Under the pieces are notes generated by a model. The model was not told the DNA's origin. It saw nothing but the letters and a program-made list of their open reading frames with translations, and made no database searches. Positions 8,298 to 16,451 of a DNA stretch of 28,624 nucleotides are shown piece by piece; position 1 is the stretch's first letter; each line of letters opens with the position of its first letter. Origin of the DNA: WJMT01 sp964445575 (GTDB lineage: Bacteria; Acidobacteriota; Aminicenantia; Aminicenantales; Aminicenantaceae). The position numbers were made by a program, and so were the translations under genes. Location: assembly GCA_964445575.1 (NCBI GenBank), contig CAYULB010000025.1, forward strand, positions 1 through 28,624. Direction: 5' to 3'.

Positions 8298-8731
8298 GAC
8301 TTTTGCTCCTCCTTTGGATCGGCTTTGATGTTTTTAATTTCTTTTTTTTCCTGTTTTAGGTCTGAAGGAAGAGTTTGGGGGATTTTATCAGTGGTCTGGC
8401 AGTTGGCTTCTAGGAAAGCCCCTTCTTCTACGATTAATTTTGGAGTGATGATAGTTCCAATGACTTTTCCGCTTGAATGCACATCGACTTTTTCTTTTGC
8501 TTGGATGGTCCCTTTCACTTCTCCACTGATGGAAACAGAGCCGATTTTAACATCAGCTTCAACTTTTCCATTATCTCCAACGGTCAAGTGGGATTCAGAA
8601 TTGATCTTTCCTTGGAATCTTCCGTCGATTCTAAAAGATCCTTTAAAATCCAAATCTCCTTTGAATTTGGTGTTTTTGTCAAAAAAGCCTGTGATCTTTG
8701 TTTCGTCTAAGGGCTGTTTTTTGTCTTTCAT
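8294..8731 (-). CDS. Bactofilin-family cytoskeletal protein
   Basis: A 145-residue protein of the bactofilin (DUF583) family, which polymerises into filaments without nucleotides. The core from about residue 15 to 115 shows the alternating hydrophobic/glycine pattern of a right-handed beta-helix, for example FKGSFRIDGRFQGKI, LTVGDNGKVEADVKIG, SISGEVKGTIQAKEKVDV and GKVIGTI. The last 30 residues are charged and probably disordered. Its ATG overlaps the parB stop as ATGA, so it is co-translated with parAB, and its stop overlaps kdsB. Bactofilins in other bacteria act in cell shape, envelope growth and, in Myxococcus, positioning of ParABS. A link to segregation here is inferred from position only. 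Confidence 0.9.
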   Translation of the reverse strand: MKDKKQPLDETKITGFFDKNTKFKGDLDFKGSFRIDGRFQGKINSESHLTVGDNGKVEADVKIGSVSISGEVKGTIQAKEKVDVHSSGKVIGTIITPKLIVEEGAFLEANCQTTDKIPQTLPSDLKQEKKEIKNIKADPKEEQKS

Positions 8732-9576
8732 TTATGCTCTCCTTTTATGATTTCATATATTCTATTGAGTTCATCCAAAGAATAGTAGTTAATTTTTAAA
8801 GTCCCTTTTTCTGGGGTGCCAGAGATAGTTACTTTGGTACCTAGAATCTCAATCAGTTCATCCTTTAAGGCTATTAAGTCCGGGTCCATTGATTTAGGTG
8901 TTTTCTTTTGAGTGGCTTTTTTGGTTTGGGCCACTAATTGCTCAATTTTCCTTACCGTCAGTCCTTTAGAAACAATCTTTCTTGCCAGCTCTACCTGTAG
9001 TTCAGGGTCCTCAACAGAGATGATCGCTCTAGCATGCCCCATGCTAAGCTCTCCATTTGAAATCATTTTTTGAATACTGGGGGGAAGCTTTAAAAGCCGC
9101 ATGTAATTGGCTACCGAAGCCCGGTCTTTCCCTACTTTTTCAGCAATTTCTTCCTGGGTATACCCGATTTCTTCTGCCAATCGGCTGTAGGCAGAAGCTA
9201 TTTCCATGGGATTCAAGTCTTCTCTTTGCAGGTTTTCAACCAAGGAAGCCTCTATCTGATGCTCAGCTTTCATCAGACGGACAAGCACGGGTATCTTTTT
9301 TAGCCCAGCCTTTTGGGCTGCCCGCCATCTTCGTTCCCCCACTATTATTTTAAAATGACCTTCTTCAGGAACAGCCACAATGGGCTGAAGCACACCGGTT
9401 TGTCTGATAGATTTAGCCAGTTCGTCAATGGAGTCAGGGTCAAAATTTTTCCGAGGTTGGTCAAAATTTGGTTTTAATTTTTCTATGTCAAGTTCTATAA
9501 ATTTTTCCTGTTTTAAAATGCTGTAATCTTCGGGTAAGAACGCCTTTAATCCCTTTCCTAATGCTTTCTTTTTCAT
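8728..9576 (-). CDS. parB: Chromosome partitioning protein ParB
   Basis: A DNA-binding CTPase that loads at parS and spreads to form the partition complex. The 282-residue protein opens with the typical KKALGKGLKAFLP. It has the CTP-binding GERRWRA (80-86), ENLQREDLNPMEIA, and a helix-turn-helix at about 134-160 (YTQEEIAEKVGKDRASVANY). A C-terminal dimerisation region ends in YYSLDELNRIYEII. The start overlaps the parA stop as ATGA. A close match to parS lies just upstream of parA. Confidence 0.96.
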   Translation of the reverse strand: MKKKALGKGLKAFLPEDYSILKQEKFIELDIEKLKPNFDQPRKNFDPDSIDELAKSIRQTGVLQPIVAVPEEGHFKIIVGERRWRAAQKAGLKKIPVLVRLMKAEHQIEASLVENLQREDLNPMEIASAYSRLAEEIGYTQEEIAEKVGKDRASVANYMRLLKLPPSIQKMISNGELSMGHARAIISVEDPELQVELARKIVSKGLTVRKIEQLVAQTKKATQKKTPKSMDPDLIALKDELIEILGTKVTISGTPEKGTLKINYYSLDELNRIYEIIKGEHK

Positions 9577-10328
9577 TTTTTAAGAATCTCCTGAGCCAGA
9601 TTTAAATAAGATTGGGCTCCTTTTGATTTGATATCGTAAAGAAGAACAGGTTTCCCAAAACTAGGGGCTTCTGCAAGTTTGACCGTTCTTGGGATAATCA
9701 CTTCATACACAATCTCTTTAAGAGTGTTCCGTACCTCTTGAGCCACTTGTTTGGAAAGATTGGTTCTTTCATCATGCATAGTCAGTACGATTCCTTCTAT
9801 TCTGAGTGATGGATTAAGGTAAGAACGGACATCATCCAGAGTCTTTAAAAGCTCTGGCATTCCTTCCATACAGAAAAATTCGGTTTGGACAGGAATCAAA
9901 ATTGAGTCTGCTGCTGTAAGAGCATTTATGGTCAAAAAGCCCAGAGAAGGAGGGCAGTCTATGAATATAAAGTTGAACCGGGATTTGATTTTTTCAAGGG
10001 CTTCTAAAAGTCTTTTTTCCCTGTTTTTCTGGGAATAGATTTCTGCTTCAAACCCTGATAGTTCAGGGGAGCTGGGACAGATATAAAAATTATCCAATTC
10101 TGACGGGATGATGTGCTCCAGTATATTTTTGCCGTCCATCAGAGCAGGATAAATTCCCTGGTTTTCCTTTTTTTCAATCCCCATTCCAGCCGTGGCCATG
10201 CCTTGAGGGTCAAAGTCAATCACCAGAATACGCCTGTTCTTTAATGCCAGGGAAGCTCCCAGGTTAATGGCGGTGGTCGTTTTCCCGACGCCTCCTTTCT
10301 GGTTTGCTATAGCAATGACTTTACTCAT
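9573..10328 (-). CDS. parA: Chromosome partitioning ATPase ParA (Soj)
   Basis: A deviant-Walker ATPase that drives origin segregation with ParB. The 251-residue protein begins MSKVIAIANQKGGVGKTT, with the Walker A signature Lys11 and Lys16. It has DFDPQG as Walker A-prime and FIDCPPSLGFLT as Walker B. The short length and the lack of an N-terminal helix-turn-helix mark it as the chromosomal Soj type, not a plasmid ParA. The ATG follows a parS site by six bases; no separate strong ribosome-binding site is seen, only GTGGAA inside the parS palindrome on the coding strand. Confidence 0.96.
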   Translation of the reverse strand: MSKVIAIANQKGGVGKTTTAINLGASLALKNRRILVIDFDPQGMATAGMGIEKKENQGIYPALMDGKNILEHIIPSELDNFYICPSSPELSGFEAEIYSQKNREKRLLEALEKIKSRFNFIFIDCPPSLGFLTINALTAADSILIPVQTEFFCMEGMPELLKTLDDVRSYLNPSLRIEGIVLTMHDERTNLSKQVAQEVRNTLKEIVYEVIIPRTVKLAEAPSFGKPVLLYDIKSKGAQSYLNLAQEILKK

Positions 10329-10334
10329 TTTATG

Positions 10335-10350
10335 TGTTCCACGTGAAACA
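10335..10350. promoter_or_regulatory. parS: parS centromere site
   Basis: The 16 bases read TGTTCCACGTGAAACA, differing from the perfect palindrome TGTTTCACGTGAAACA at one position that is variable among chromosomal parS sites. It sits six bases upstream of the parA start and so within the parA leader. The location beside parAB and the rpmH-rnpA-yidC-mnmE-mnmG cluster fits an origin-proximal parS. The rest of the 106-base gap between mnmG and parA is AT-rich with no recognisable gene. Confidence 0.93.
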
Positions 10351-10434
10351 TGGTTAAACTGAACCTTCAGAAATAGCTTCTCAATGATTCAGATTAATAA
10401 TTTATCACAATTGTTTCTTAATTACACTTTTATT

Positions 10435-12273
10435 TCACTTTTTTCTTTTTTTTGTGTGTATTTTTATGAAAATGTGAATATTCAATAAAGCTGCAGAAGT
10501 AATCCCGGGAATTTTTTTTGCTTCTCCCAAGGTTTTGGGCTTGAATCTCTGTAATTTTTCTACTGCTTCAGCTGTGAGTCCTGGTATGGATTTGAAATCT
10601 AGGTCTGTTGGTATTTTTTGCGGGGCCATTTTTTCCATTTTCTGTATTTCTTTTTTCTGTTTTTGGATATAGCCTTCATATTTAATCTCAGATTCGATAT
10701 GTCTTATCTCTTCATCTGATAATGTTTTAAAATAGTCCGAACTCCTTGATATGTCTTTAAAGGCTACTTCTGGTTTTTTTAAGTATTCTTTTAAGTGCAG
10801 GGTTTCTCCCGTTTCTGCTTTTATTTTTCTGCACTCCAGTATGGACATGGCCTTGTTGATTCGTTCCTGCTTTTTCAGATATTTTTCATAATCTTTATCA
10901 GAAACCAATCCAAATTTTTTCCCATAATCCATGAGTCTTTTATCCGCATTGTCAATTCTTAACTGAAGTCTGTATTCTGCCCTTGAGGTAAAGAGTCTGT
11001 AGGGCTCTTCAACGCCTTTGCTAATGAGGTCATCGATAAGAACCCCAATGTAAGCTTCGTGTCTCTGAAGGATGAAAGGATCTTCATTTTTTATTTTTAA
11101 GGAAGCGTTTATCCCGGCTGTCAGACCCTGTGCTGCAGCCTCCTCATACCCTGAAGTGCCGTTTATCTGTCCGGCTAGAAAAAGATTTTTAATTTCTTTG
11201 GTTTCCAGGGTAGGATAAAGGTGCGTTGGCGAAACAGCATCATATTCAATAGCATAAGCAGGTCTCAATATCATGGCGTTTTCAAGCCCTGGGATGCTCT
11301 CAAGTATTTTTTTCTGAGCCTCTAAGGGGAGGCTTGATGAGATGCCGTTTATATATATCTCTGCTGTATTGAGACCTTCTGGTTCCAGAAAGAACTGATG
11401 CCGCTCGTGGTGAGGGAATTGGACCACTTTGACTTCAATAGAGGGGCAGTAGCGGGGACCGATTCCTGTTATTTTCCCACTGTAAAGAGGGGACTGGTCT
11501 AAATACTGTCTGATTATTTCATGGGTTTTTTCATTGGTATAACCGATATAGCATTTGACTTTATTCTCCAGCTTCTTTTTGGTTCGAAAGGAAAAAGGAA
11601 CTGGATTTTTGTCGCCGGGCTGGGGCTTAAATTTGTTCCATTCTATAGTATCTCTGTGGAGCCTCATGGGAGTGCCTGTTTTAAGACGGAATGTTTTAAG
11701 CCCTATTTCTTTTAAATGGGCGGCTAGTGCGTAGGAAGCAGGTTCATTGGCTCTCCCAGAAGGATAATGGGATAGCCCAATATGGATAAGGCCATTCAGA
11801 AATGTTCCCGGTGTCAGGATGATGCAATTTGTTTTGATGATATTCCCTTCCTTGGTAGTGACTCCGACTGCTTGATTTTTTCTTATGAGTATTTTGTCCA
11901 CAATTCCCTGAAAAAGTGATAAATTATTTGTGTTCTCAAGCCAGGTTTTCATGGTGGTTCTGTAAAGAACTTTATCAGATTGAGCTCTGGGAGCCTGGAC
12001 AGCTCCTCCCCGACTTTTGTTCAAAAGCCTGAACTGTATGCCGGTCTCATCAGCCAGAAGTCCCATTATCCCACCCAGGGAATCGATTTCTCTTACCAGA
12101 TGACCTTTGGCTAATCCTCCGATAGCTGGATTGCAGGACATCTGAGCAATGGTCTCGAGATTTATGGTAATAAGGCAGGTTTTCATCCCCATATGACTTG
12201 CTGCATAAGCAGCTTCGCAGCCCGCATGCCCGCCTCCAATCACAACAATGTCGAATTGACTGCTTGCGCTCAT
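10435..12273 (-). CDS. mnmG: tRNA uridine-5-carboxymethylaminomethyl modification enzyme MnmG (GidA)
   Basis: The FAD-dependent partner of MnmE in making the cmnm5U/mnm5U modification at wobble position 34 of tRNAs. The 612-residue protein has the FAD-binding GGGHAG (13-18), SCNPAIGGLAKGHLVREID, ADETGIQFRLLN, RGGAVQAPRAQ, and LFLAGQINGTSGYEEAAAQG near residue 365. The C-terminal helical domain ends in a basic tail. It follows mnmE by eight bases, so the two partners are co-expressed. Confidence 0.97.
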   Translation of the reverse strand: MSASSQFDIVVIGGGHAGCEAAYAASHMGMKTCLITINLETIAQMSCNPAIGGLAKGHLVREIDSLGGIMGLLADETGIQFRLLNKSRGGAVQAPRAQSDKVLYRTTMKTWLENTNNLSLFQGIVDKILIRKNQAVGVTTKEGNIIKTNCIILTPGTFLNGLIHIGLSHYPSGRANEPASYALAAHLKEIGLKTFRLKTGTPMRLHRDTIEWNKFKPQPGDKNPVPFSFRTKKKLENKVKCYIGYTNEKTHEIIRQYLDQSPLYSGKITGIGPRYCPSIEVKVVQFPHHERHQFFLEPEGLNTAEIYINGISSSLPLEAQKKILESIPGLENAMILRPAYAIEYDAVSPTHLYPTLETKEIKNLFLAGQINGTSGYEEAAAQGLTAGINASLKIKNEDPFILQRHEAYIGVLIDDLISKGVEEPYRLFTSRAEYRLQLRIDNADKRLMDYGKKFGLVSDKDYEKYLKKQERINKAMSILECRKIKAETGETLHLKEYLKKPEVAFKDISRSSDYFKTLSDEEIRHIESEIKYEGYIQKQKKEIQKMEKMAPQKIPTDLDFKSIPGLTAEAVEKLQRFKPKTLGEAKKIPGITSAALLNIHIFIKIHTKKRKK

Positions 12274-12281
12274 GATGTCTC

Positions 12282-13649
12282 CTATTTCCCTATACAGAAT
12301 CGACTGAATATTTTTTCTATAATATGGTCACTGCGGATTTCCCCGGTGATTTGATTGAGGAGAGGAATGGATTTTCTTATTTCTTCAGCGTAGATTTCTT
12401 CGGGATACCCTTGTTTTAGTTTTTCTTTTCCTGATCGGAGAGCCTTTAACATATCCTCGAGCAGAAGTTTCTGATGTAAGTGAAGTATGACGTCTTGGCT
12501 GGCCTCTTCTTGTTTTATGAATTCAGCGTGCATGGTCTCCTTGAGTCTTTGGATATTTGTTTTTTTGAGTGCAGATATTTTTGCCGCCTTTAAATCCGGG
12601 GCCAGAGAAATTATGGATTCCACATCCATTTTTGTGTTTAGGTCTATTTTATTGAACACCAGGATAGTTTTCTTTTTCCTGTATTTTTTTAAAAGGCCTT
12701 CGTCTTCCTCGGTTTTCTTTCGGGAGCTGTCCAGCAACAGAAGAATTCCGTCTGCTTTATCAGCCAGTTCTTTGCTTTTTTTTATGCCCTCGTTTTCCAC
12801 GGGATGTTTTGGTTTTCCTCTTCCTGCCAGATCGAGCAAGGTAAAAATAGAGTCTTTTATTTTTATTTGTTCAGAAAGGTAGTCTCGGGTCGTTCCAGGG
12901 TAAGGAGTGACAATAGCTCTTTTGCTTTCAAGAAGGGTGTTAAAAAGTGTTGATTTCCCAACATTTGTTTTACCCACGATAGCTATTTTAAACCCTTCAG
13001 ATAAAGATTTACCCAAATCATAACTTTTAATCAATTTTTCCGCGGTTTCCATAGTTTTTTTCAGGGAGCTCAAAATGGATTTTTCAGATAGATTCAGGTT
13101 TTCATCTGGGAATTCTAAACTGGCTTCAATATTGGAAAGTGTGTTGATGAGCTGGTTTCTCATGGTATTTAATTTTTTTGACAGGCTCCCGCTTATTTGA
13201 TTATAAGAGATTTTTGCCTGCTTAAGAGAGGAGGCCCGTATAAAGTCATTTATGGCTTCCGCCTGGATAATGTCAATTCTTCCGTTTAGAAAAGCCCTTA
13301 GAGTAAATTCTCCAGGCTTAGCGTGCCTCGCTCCCTGCTTGATGCCAAGTCTTACGATTTCCTCAAGAACGACCGGGCTTCCATGGCAGCTTAATTCTAC
13401 CATATCTTCCTTGGTATATGAGTTGGGGGAAGAAAAAAAGGTTAAAAGAGCTTCTTCAAATATTTCATTTGTCTCAGGGTTAAACACGGTGCCCAGAACC
13501 GCTTTTCTAGTTTTTATGGTTTCTTTATTGTTTTTTGGCTGGAAGATATTTTTAGCGATGCTTAAGGATTTTTCTCCGCTCAGACGAACGACTCCGATTC
13601 CTCCATAGCCGAAGGGTGTGGATATGGCAATGATGGTGTCTTCAAACAT
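12282..13649 (-). CDS. mnmE: tRNA modification GTPase MnmE (TrmE)
   Basis: A dimeric GTPase that binds a one-carbon folate and acts with MnmG on wobble uridines. The 455-residue protein has the N-terminal tetrahydrofolate-binding domain (MFEDTIIAISTPFGYGGIGVVRLSG), a helical domain, an inserted G domain with G1 GKTNVGKS (226-233), G2 GTTRD (252-256) and G4 NKID (333-336), and the invariant C-terminal FCIGK with its essential Cys. The G3 motif is unusual: DLAG (273-276), then RGK, in place of the normal DTAG followed by an aliphatic residue and Arg. There is no Shine-Dalgarno sequence. A promoter ends six bases before the ATG, so the message is probably leaderless. Confidence 0.95.
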   Translation of the reverse strand: MFEDTIIAISTPFGYGGIGVVRLSGEKSLSIAKNIFQPKNNKETIKTRKAVLGTVFNPETNEIFEEALLTFFSSPNSYTKEDMVELSCHGSPVVLEEIVRLGIKQGARHAKPGEFTLRAFLNGRIDIIQAEAINDFIRASSLKQAKISYNQISGSLSKKLNTMRNQLINTLSNIEASLEFPDENLNLSEKSILSSLKKTMETAEKLIKSYDLGKSLSEGFKIAIVGKTNVGKSTLFNTLLESKRAIVTPYPGTTRDYLSEQIKIKDSIFTLLDLAGRGKPKHPVENEGIKKSKELADKADGILLLLDSSRKKTEEDEGLLKKYRKKKTILVFNKIDLNTKMDVESIISLAPDLKAAKISALKKTNIQRLKETMHAEFIKQEEASQDVILHLHQKLLLEDMLKALRSGKEKLKQGYPEEIYAEEIRKSIPLLNQITGEIRSDHIIEKIFSRFCIGK

Positions 13650-13655
13650 TCTTTT

Positions 13656-13684
13656 ATTTTAGAACGGAAAATAAAAACATTCAA
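13656..13684 (-). promoter_or_regulatory. Sigma-70-type promoter for mnmE
   Basis: On the minus strand TTGAAT (13679-13684) is followed by a 17-base spacer and TAAAAT (13656-13661). The mnmE ATG begins seven bases after the -10 box, which would put the transcription start at or next to the A of the start codon. The boxes are good but not perfect matches, and the region is AT-rich, so chance is possible. Confidence 0.55.
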
Positions 13685-13734
13685 CCGCGGCATAAGCAAT
13701 TGTGATAACAAAGCAATAGTGTCCCCATCAACTG

Positions 13735-13851
13735 TTAAGCGAAAATGTCCCTTTCGGAAAGGAGGCGGGCATGAAATTGGTCATCTGTTGGGGCTTTGCT
13801 CTCATATGAAGAGGAACCATGTCTGCTCAGCACTCCCAAAGGATTTCTCAT
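13735..13851 (-). CDS. Possible 38-residue hypothetical protein
   Basis: A short frame beginning MRNPLGVLSRHGSSS and ending SERDIFA, with GGAGAGG about eight bases before its ATG. Its 3' end lies inside the insertion-sequence-like motif, so it may be a chance frame or part of a repeat. I do not recognise it and assign no function. Confidence 0.15.
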   Translation of the reverse strand: MRNPLGVLSRHGSSSYESKAPTDDQFHARLLSERDIFA

Positions 13852-13980
13852 TCCATATCCTCTCCCCATTATAAACAATATGTATGTATCCCACGGAATG
13901 AGAGGTTCTCCAACTACAGCCAGAGGCTGGTAGGCCTCGGTGAGAGATAAGCCGAGAGAAAACTGGAGATTAAGGAAAAG

Positions 13981-14610
13981 TTATTTTTTTTTCTGATAAA
14001 CCTTGATTTTTTTCATGAAACCATTGCCTAGGCTTTCCGTAGAAAGGCCAGGGATTTGGTTTACTGTTATGTGAACAAGCCTTCTTTTGTAGGGATTCAT
14101 GGGGTCAAGAATTTCGTTTTTACCAGATTCCTTTACTTTGTGGGCAACTTGGTGAACATAATTTTTAAGCTCTTTTTCTTTTCTTTTTTTGAAATGATCA
14201 CAGTCTGTTTGAACTTTTTCTGGAGATACTTTGTTCAGGATATGCTGCAGGGCCAGCAGCAGGGAGCCGTCTTTTTGGAGGAGATAGTGTTTATCCGGAC
14301 CTTCAAATATAAAATATCGAATATTGTTGTTTTTCTCTGTTCTGTATTTTATATCCAGAGGGAGATAAAAAAGGAGTTTATTCAGAAATTCATTTGTTTT
14401 TGTAGTTTCTTCCTTTTCTGGTACTTTGGGCCAGGCTCTTATGACGATTTCTTTGGTCTTTATTCCAAATAATTTTGTTTTTTCAGCAACGATTTCATAG
14501 TTGAATTTTGAACGGGGAATTTTCAAAACGTGTTCCGCGTGACTTATTACATCTTCGAGATTTCTCCCCTTAAATTCTTTTTTTTGGCTATTTTTTTCTT
14601 CTTTTGTCAT
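13981..14610 (-). CDS. jag: RNA-binding protein Jag (KhpB/EloR family)
   Basis: A cytosolic RNA-binding protein that in other bacteria influences cell elongation and division and is usually encoded beside yidC. The 209-residue protein has a Jag N-terminal domain (about 10-60), a KH domain in the middle and a C-terminal R3H domain with DCDHFKKRKEKELKNY, DPMNPYKRRLVHI (the R-x3-H core) and PGLSTES. In the KH loop the usual GxxG reads QKDG, so the first Gly is missing. The ATG has AAGGA upstream and lies inside the last 23 bases of yidC. Confidence 0.9.
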   Translation of the reverse strand: MTKEEKNSQKKEFKGRNLEDVISHAEHVLKIPRSKFNYEIVAEKTKLFGIKTKEIVIRAWPKVPEKEETTKTNEFLNKLLFYLPLDIKYRTEKNNNIRYFIFEGPDKHYLLQKDGSLLLALQHILNKVSPEKVQTDCDHFKKRKEKELKNYVHQVAHKVKESGKNEILDPMNPYKRRLVHITVNQIPGLSTESLGNGFMKKIKVYQKKK

Positions 14611-16225
14611 GGGATTCCTTTTTTTTCTTTTTAGTGAGTTGATTTGTTATGTACTGCTGTCCTATTTGAAGAATGTTGTTGGTCAGCCAGTAAAGGACAA
14701 GGCCGCTTTGGAAATTCATAAAAAATATGGTCATTATGACCGGCATGAGGAGCATCATCTTTTTTTGAGTGGCATCCCCAGCGGAAGGAGTCATCTTCTG
14801 GCTTATGAATTGAGTTATTCCCATTAAAATGGGAGTGATATAATAGGGGTCCTTAACGGAGAGATCTTTGATCCAGAAAATAAAAGGACTGTGCCTGAAT
14901 TCGATGGCCACAATCAGAAGACGGAAAAATCCCCAGAAAATAGGCAGTTGAATCAGGATGGGAAGGCATCCTCCTGCAGGATTGACTCCATGTTCTTTAT
15001 ACAGCTTCATGGTCTCTTCGTTGAGTTTTCTTCTCTGTTCTATATCTTTTTTTGCCTTTTTATATTTTGACCGGATCGCCTTTATCTTTGGTTGAAGCTC
15101 CTGCATTTTGGCCATTGATTTTGTACTGCTGAAAGTAAGAGGGAAAAACAAGATTTTTATGATCAGGGTTAAAATAATGATGCTAAATCCCCAGTTGGGA
15201 ACCGCCTGGTGTACGATTTTTATGGCTTTATATAAAATTTCTGATATAAAGCCAAATAATCCGAATTTTATCAATTTTTTAGCATCATTACCCACTTCTG
15301 AAAGAAGGTCGTATCTTTTTGGCCCGATATATGCTTTTTTAACATGATTGACTGTGAGAAAAAAATAGGGAATTTTGTTGATTTCCTGTTTCAAAAAGGC
15401 TGCGCTGGTCTGCTGTGGGGAGGTGATGAAAAGGGATGTAAAATATTGACTCTCATAACCAGCCCATTGAACAAAATTATAGACATTTTTTTCTTGGTCA
15501 AACTTTTCTTCCTGATGCCGGTTGAGTTTCCCCCCGGCATAAACAGCGACTCCGAGGGGTTGTCCAAATCTTTTTTGGGTGGCTTCTTGAGACAAGCTGC
15601 TGAATGAAGGACCCCATACAAGACTGGATTCAATTTCCTGATTGTTTTTCCATAGGTTTATCTGGATATCTATCTCATAGCTCCCATCATAAAAGGTAAA
15701 AACCTTTTCCACTCTGTTACCCTGTTCATCAGCATAAGACAATCTCAATTCTTGGGATTCTCCATTGCTGAGATTGATCCGAGTGGAAGAGGGTCTGAAT
15801 AAGGCGTTATTGATAAGGTCATCAAACTCGGGACTTTCTGTTTTTAAAGCAAAGGGGTATCTGTTGACTTCTTCCGATGATTCAGAAACTAACTCCATCT
15901 GACCGCCTTCTTCATTCTTATATTCCATTAGTTTCCATTTGGTAAGGACAGCTCCTCTGTTGCTCCATTCAGCAGTATACAAAGAGGTATGTATGGTGAT
16001 CTTTCTCTCTCTTTCCTCTGAGACAGGTTTGATTTCTTCTTTCTTGGCAGGTTCAGACTGGAGGATTTTCTCTTTATCTGGCTTCTCTTCTTTTAATGCA
16101 GGTTCAGGTTGGGTTATTGTTTTCTGAGGGGTTTCAGTTTGAGGTTCCTGTTTGACAAATATTGCTTGGTAAAGAAATATAATTAAGAATGAAAGGATGA
16201 TAGCGATTAAAAGTCTTTTTTCCAT
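14588..16225 (-). CDS. yidC: Membrane protein insertase YidC
   Basis: Inserts and folds inner-membrane proteins, alone or with SecYEG. The 545-residue protein has an N-terminal membrane segment (about 4-24), a Pro/Glu/Lys-rich linker, a large periplasmic beta-sandwich domain (about 75-330) and the conserved five-helix C-terminal core. The core includes the positively charged cytosolic hairpin, GVNPAGGCLPILIQLPIFWGF, and final segments with FQSGLVLYWLTNN. It ends in a Lys-rich tail. The large periplasmic domain is typical of diderm bacteria. AAAAGGA precedes the ATG. Confidence 0.96.
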   Translation of the reverse strand: MEKRLLIAIILSFLIIFLYQAIFVKQEPQTETPQKTITQPEPALKEEKPDKEKILQSEPAKKEEIKPVSEERERKITIHTSLYTAEWSNRGAVLTKWKLMEYKNEEGGQMELVSESSEEVNRYPFALKTESPEFDDLINNALFRPSSTRINLSNGESQELRLSYADEQGNRVEKVFTFYDGSYEIDIQINLWKNNQEIESSLVWGPSFSSLSQEATQKRFGQPLGVAVYAGGKLNRHQEEKFDQEKNVYNFVQWAGYESQYFTSLFITSPQQTSAAFLKQEINKIPYFFLTVNHVKKAYIGPKRYDLLSEVGNDAKKLIKFGLFGFISEILYKAIKIVHQAVPNWGFSIIILTLIIKILFFPLTFSSTKSMAKMQELQPKIKAIRSKYKKAKKDIEQRRKLNEETMKLYKEHGVNPAGGCLPILIQLPIFWGFFRLLIVAIEFRHSPFIFWIKDLSVKDPYYITPILMGITQFISQKMTPSAGDATQKKMMLLMPVIMTIFFMNFQSGLVLYWLTNNILQIGQQYITNQLTKKKKKESHDKRRKK

Positions 16226-16237
16226 ATTTTTATCCTT

Positions 16238-16447
16238 TTAAGGAACGGGATCCACTCCTCCTTGGTGAAAGGGATGACATTTTAGGAGTCTTTTGATACC
16301 CAAAAAAACCCCTTTTATCAACCCATATTCTTCAATAGCCTGACAAGTGTAAGAGGAGCATGTTGGGTAAAACCTGCAGTTATTTCCCAATAATGGAGAG
16401 ATGAATTTTTTGTATTGTCTGAGAAAAAAAAGTATTGTTTTTTTCAT
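16238..16447 (-). CDS. yidD: Membrane protein insertion efficiency factor YidD
   Basis: A small membrane-associated protein of the YidD family thought to assist YidC. The 69-residue protein has the three-Cys core CRFYPTCSSYTCQAI and the ending KCHPFHQGGVDPVP, both family hallmarks. A GTG three bases earlier (16450) is an alternative start; the ATG is chosen because it gives the usual MKK beginning. It follows rnpA by only a few bases and precedes yidC by 12, the common rpmH-rnpA-yidD-yidC order. Confidence 0.93.
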   Translation of the reverse strand: MKKTILFFLRQYKKFISPLLGNNCRFYPTCSSYTCQAIEEYGLIKGVFLGIKRLLKCHPFHQGGVDPVP

Positions 16448-16451
16448 CACA

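Larger units (their letters stand above)
13650..13980. other. Intergenic region between jag and mnmE with possible mobile-element scar
   Basis: This 331-base gap interrupts an otherwise tightly packed cluster. At 13719-13750 the sequence reads GTGTCCCCATCAACTGTT followed by AAGCGAAAATGTCCC, which resembles the repeated ends of some IS21- or IS481-like insertion sequences (recalled, not searched). Further right are an inverted repeat (13846-13854 with 13895-13903) and two short GC-rich hairpins near 13925-13965, none followed by a T-run. A 38-codon minus-strand reading frame crosses the left half. No longer gene is present. Confidence 0.4.
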
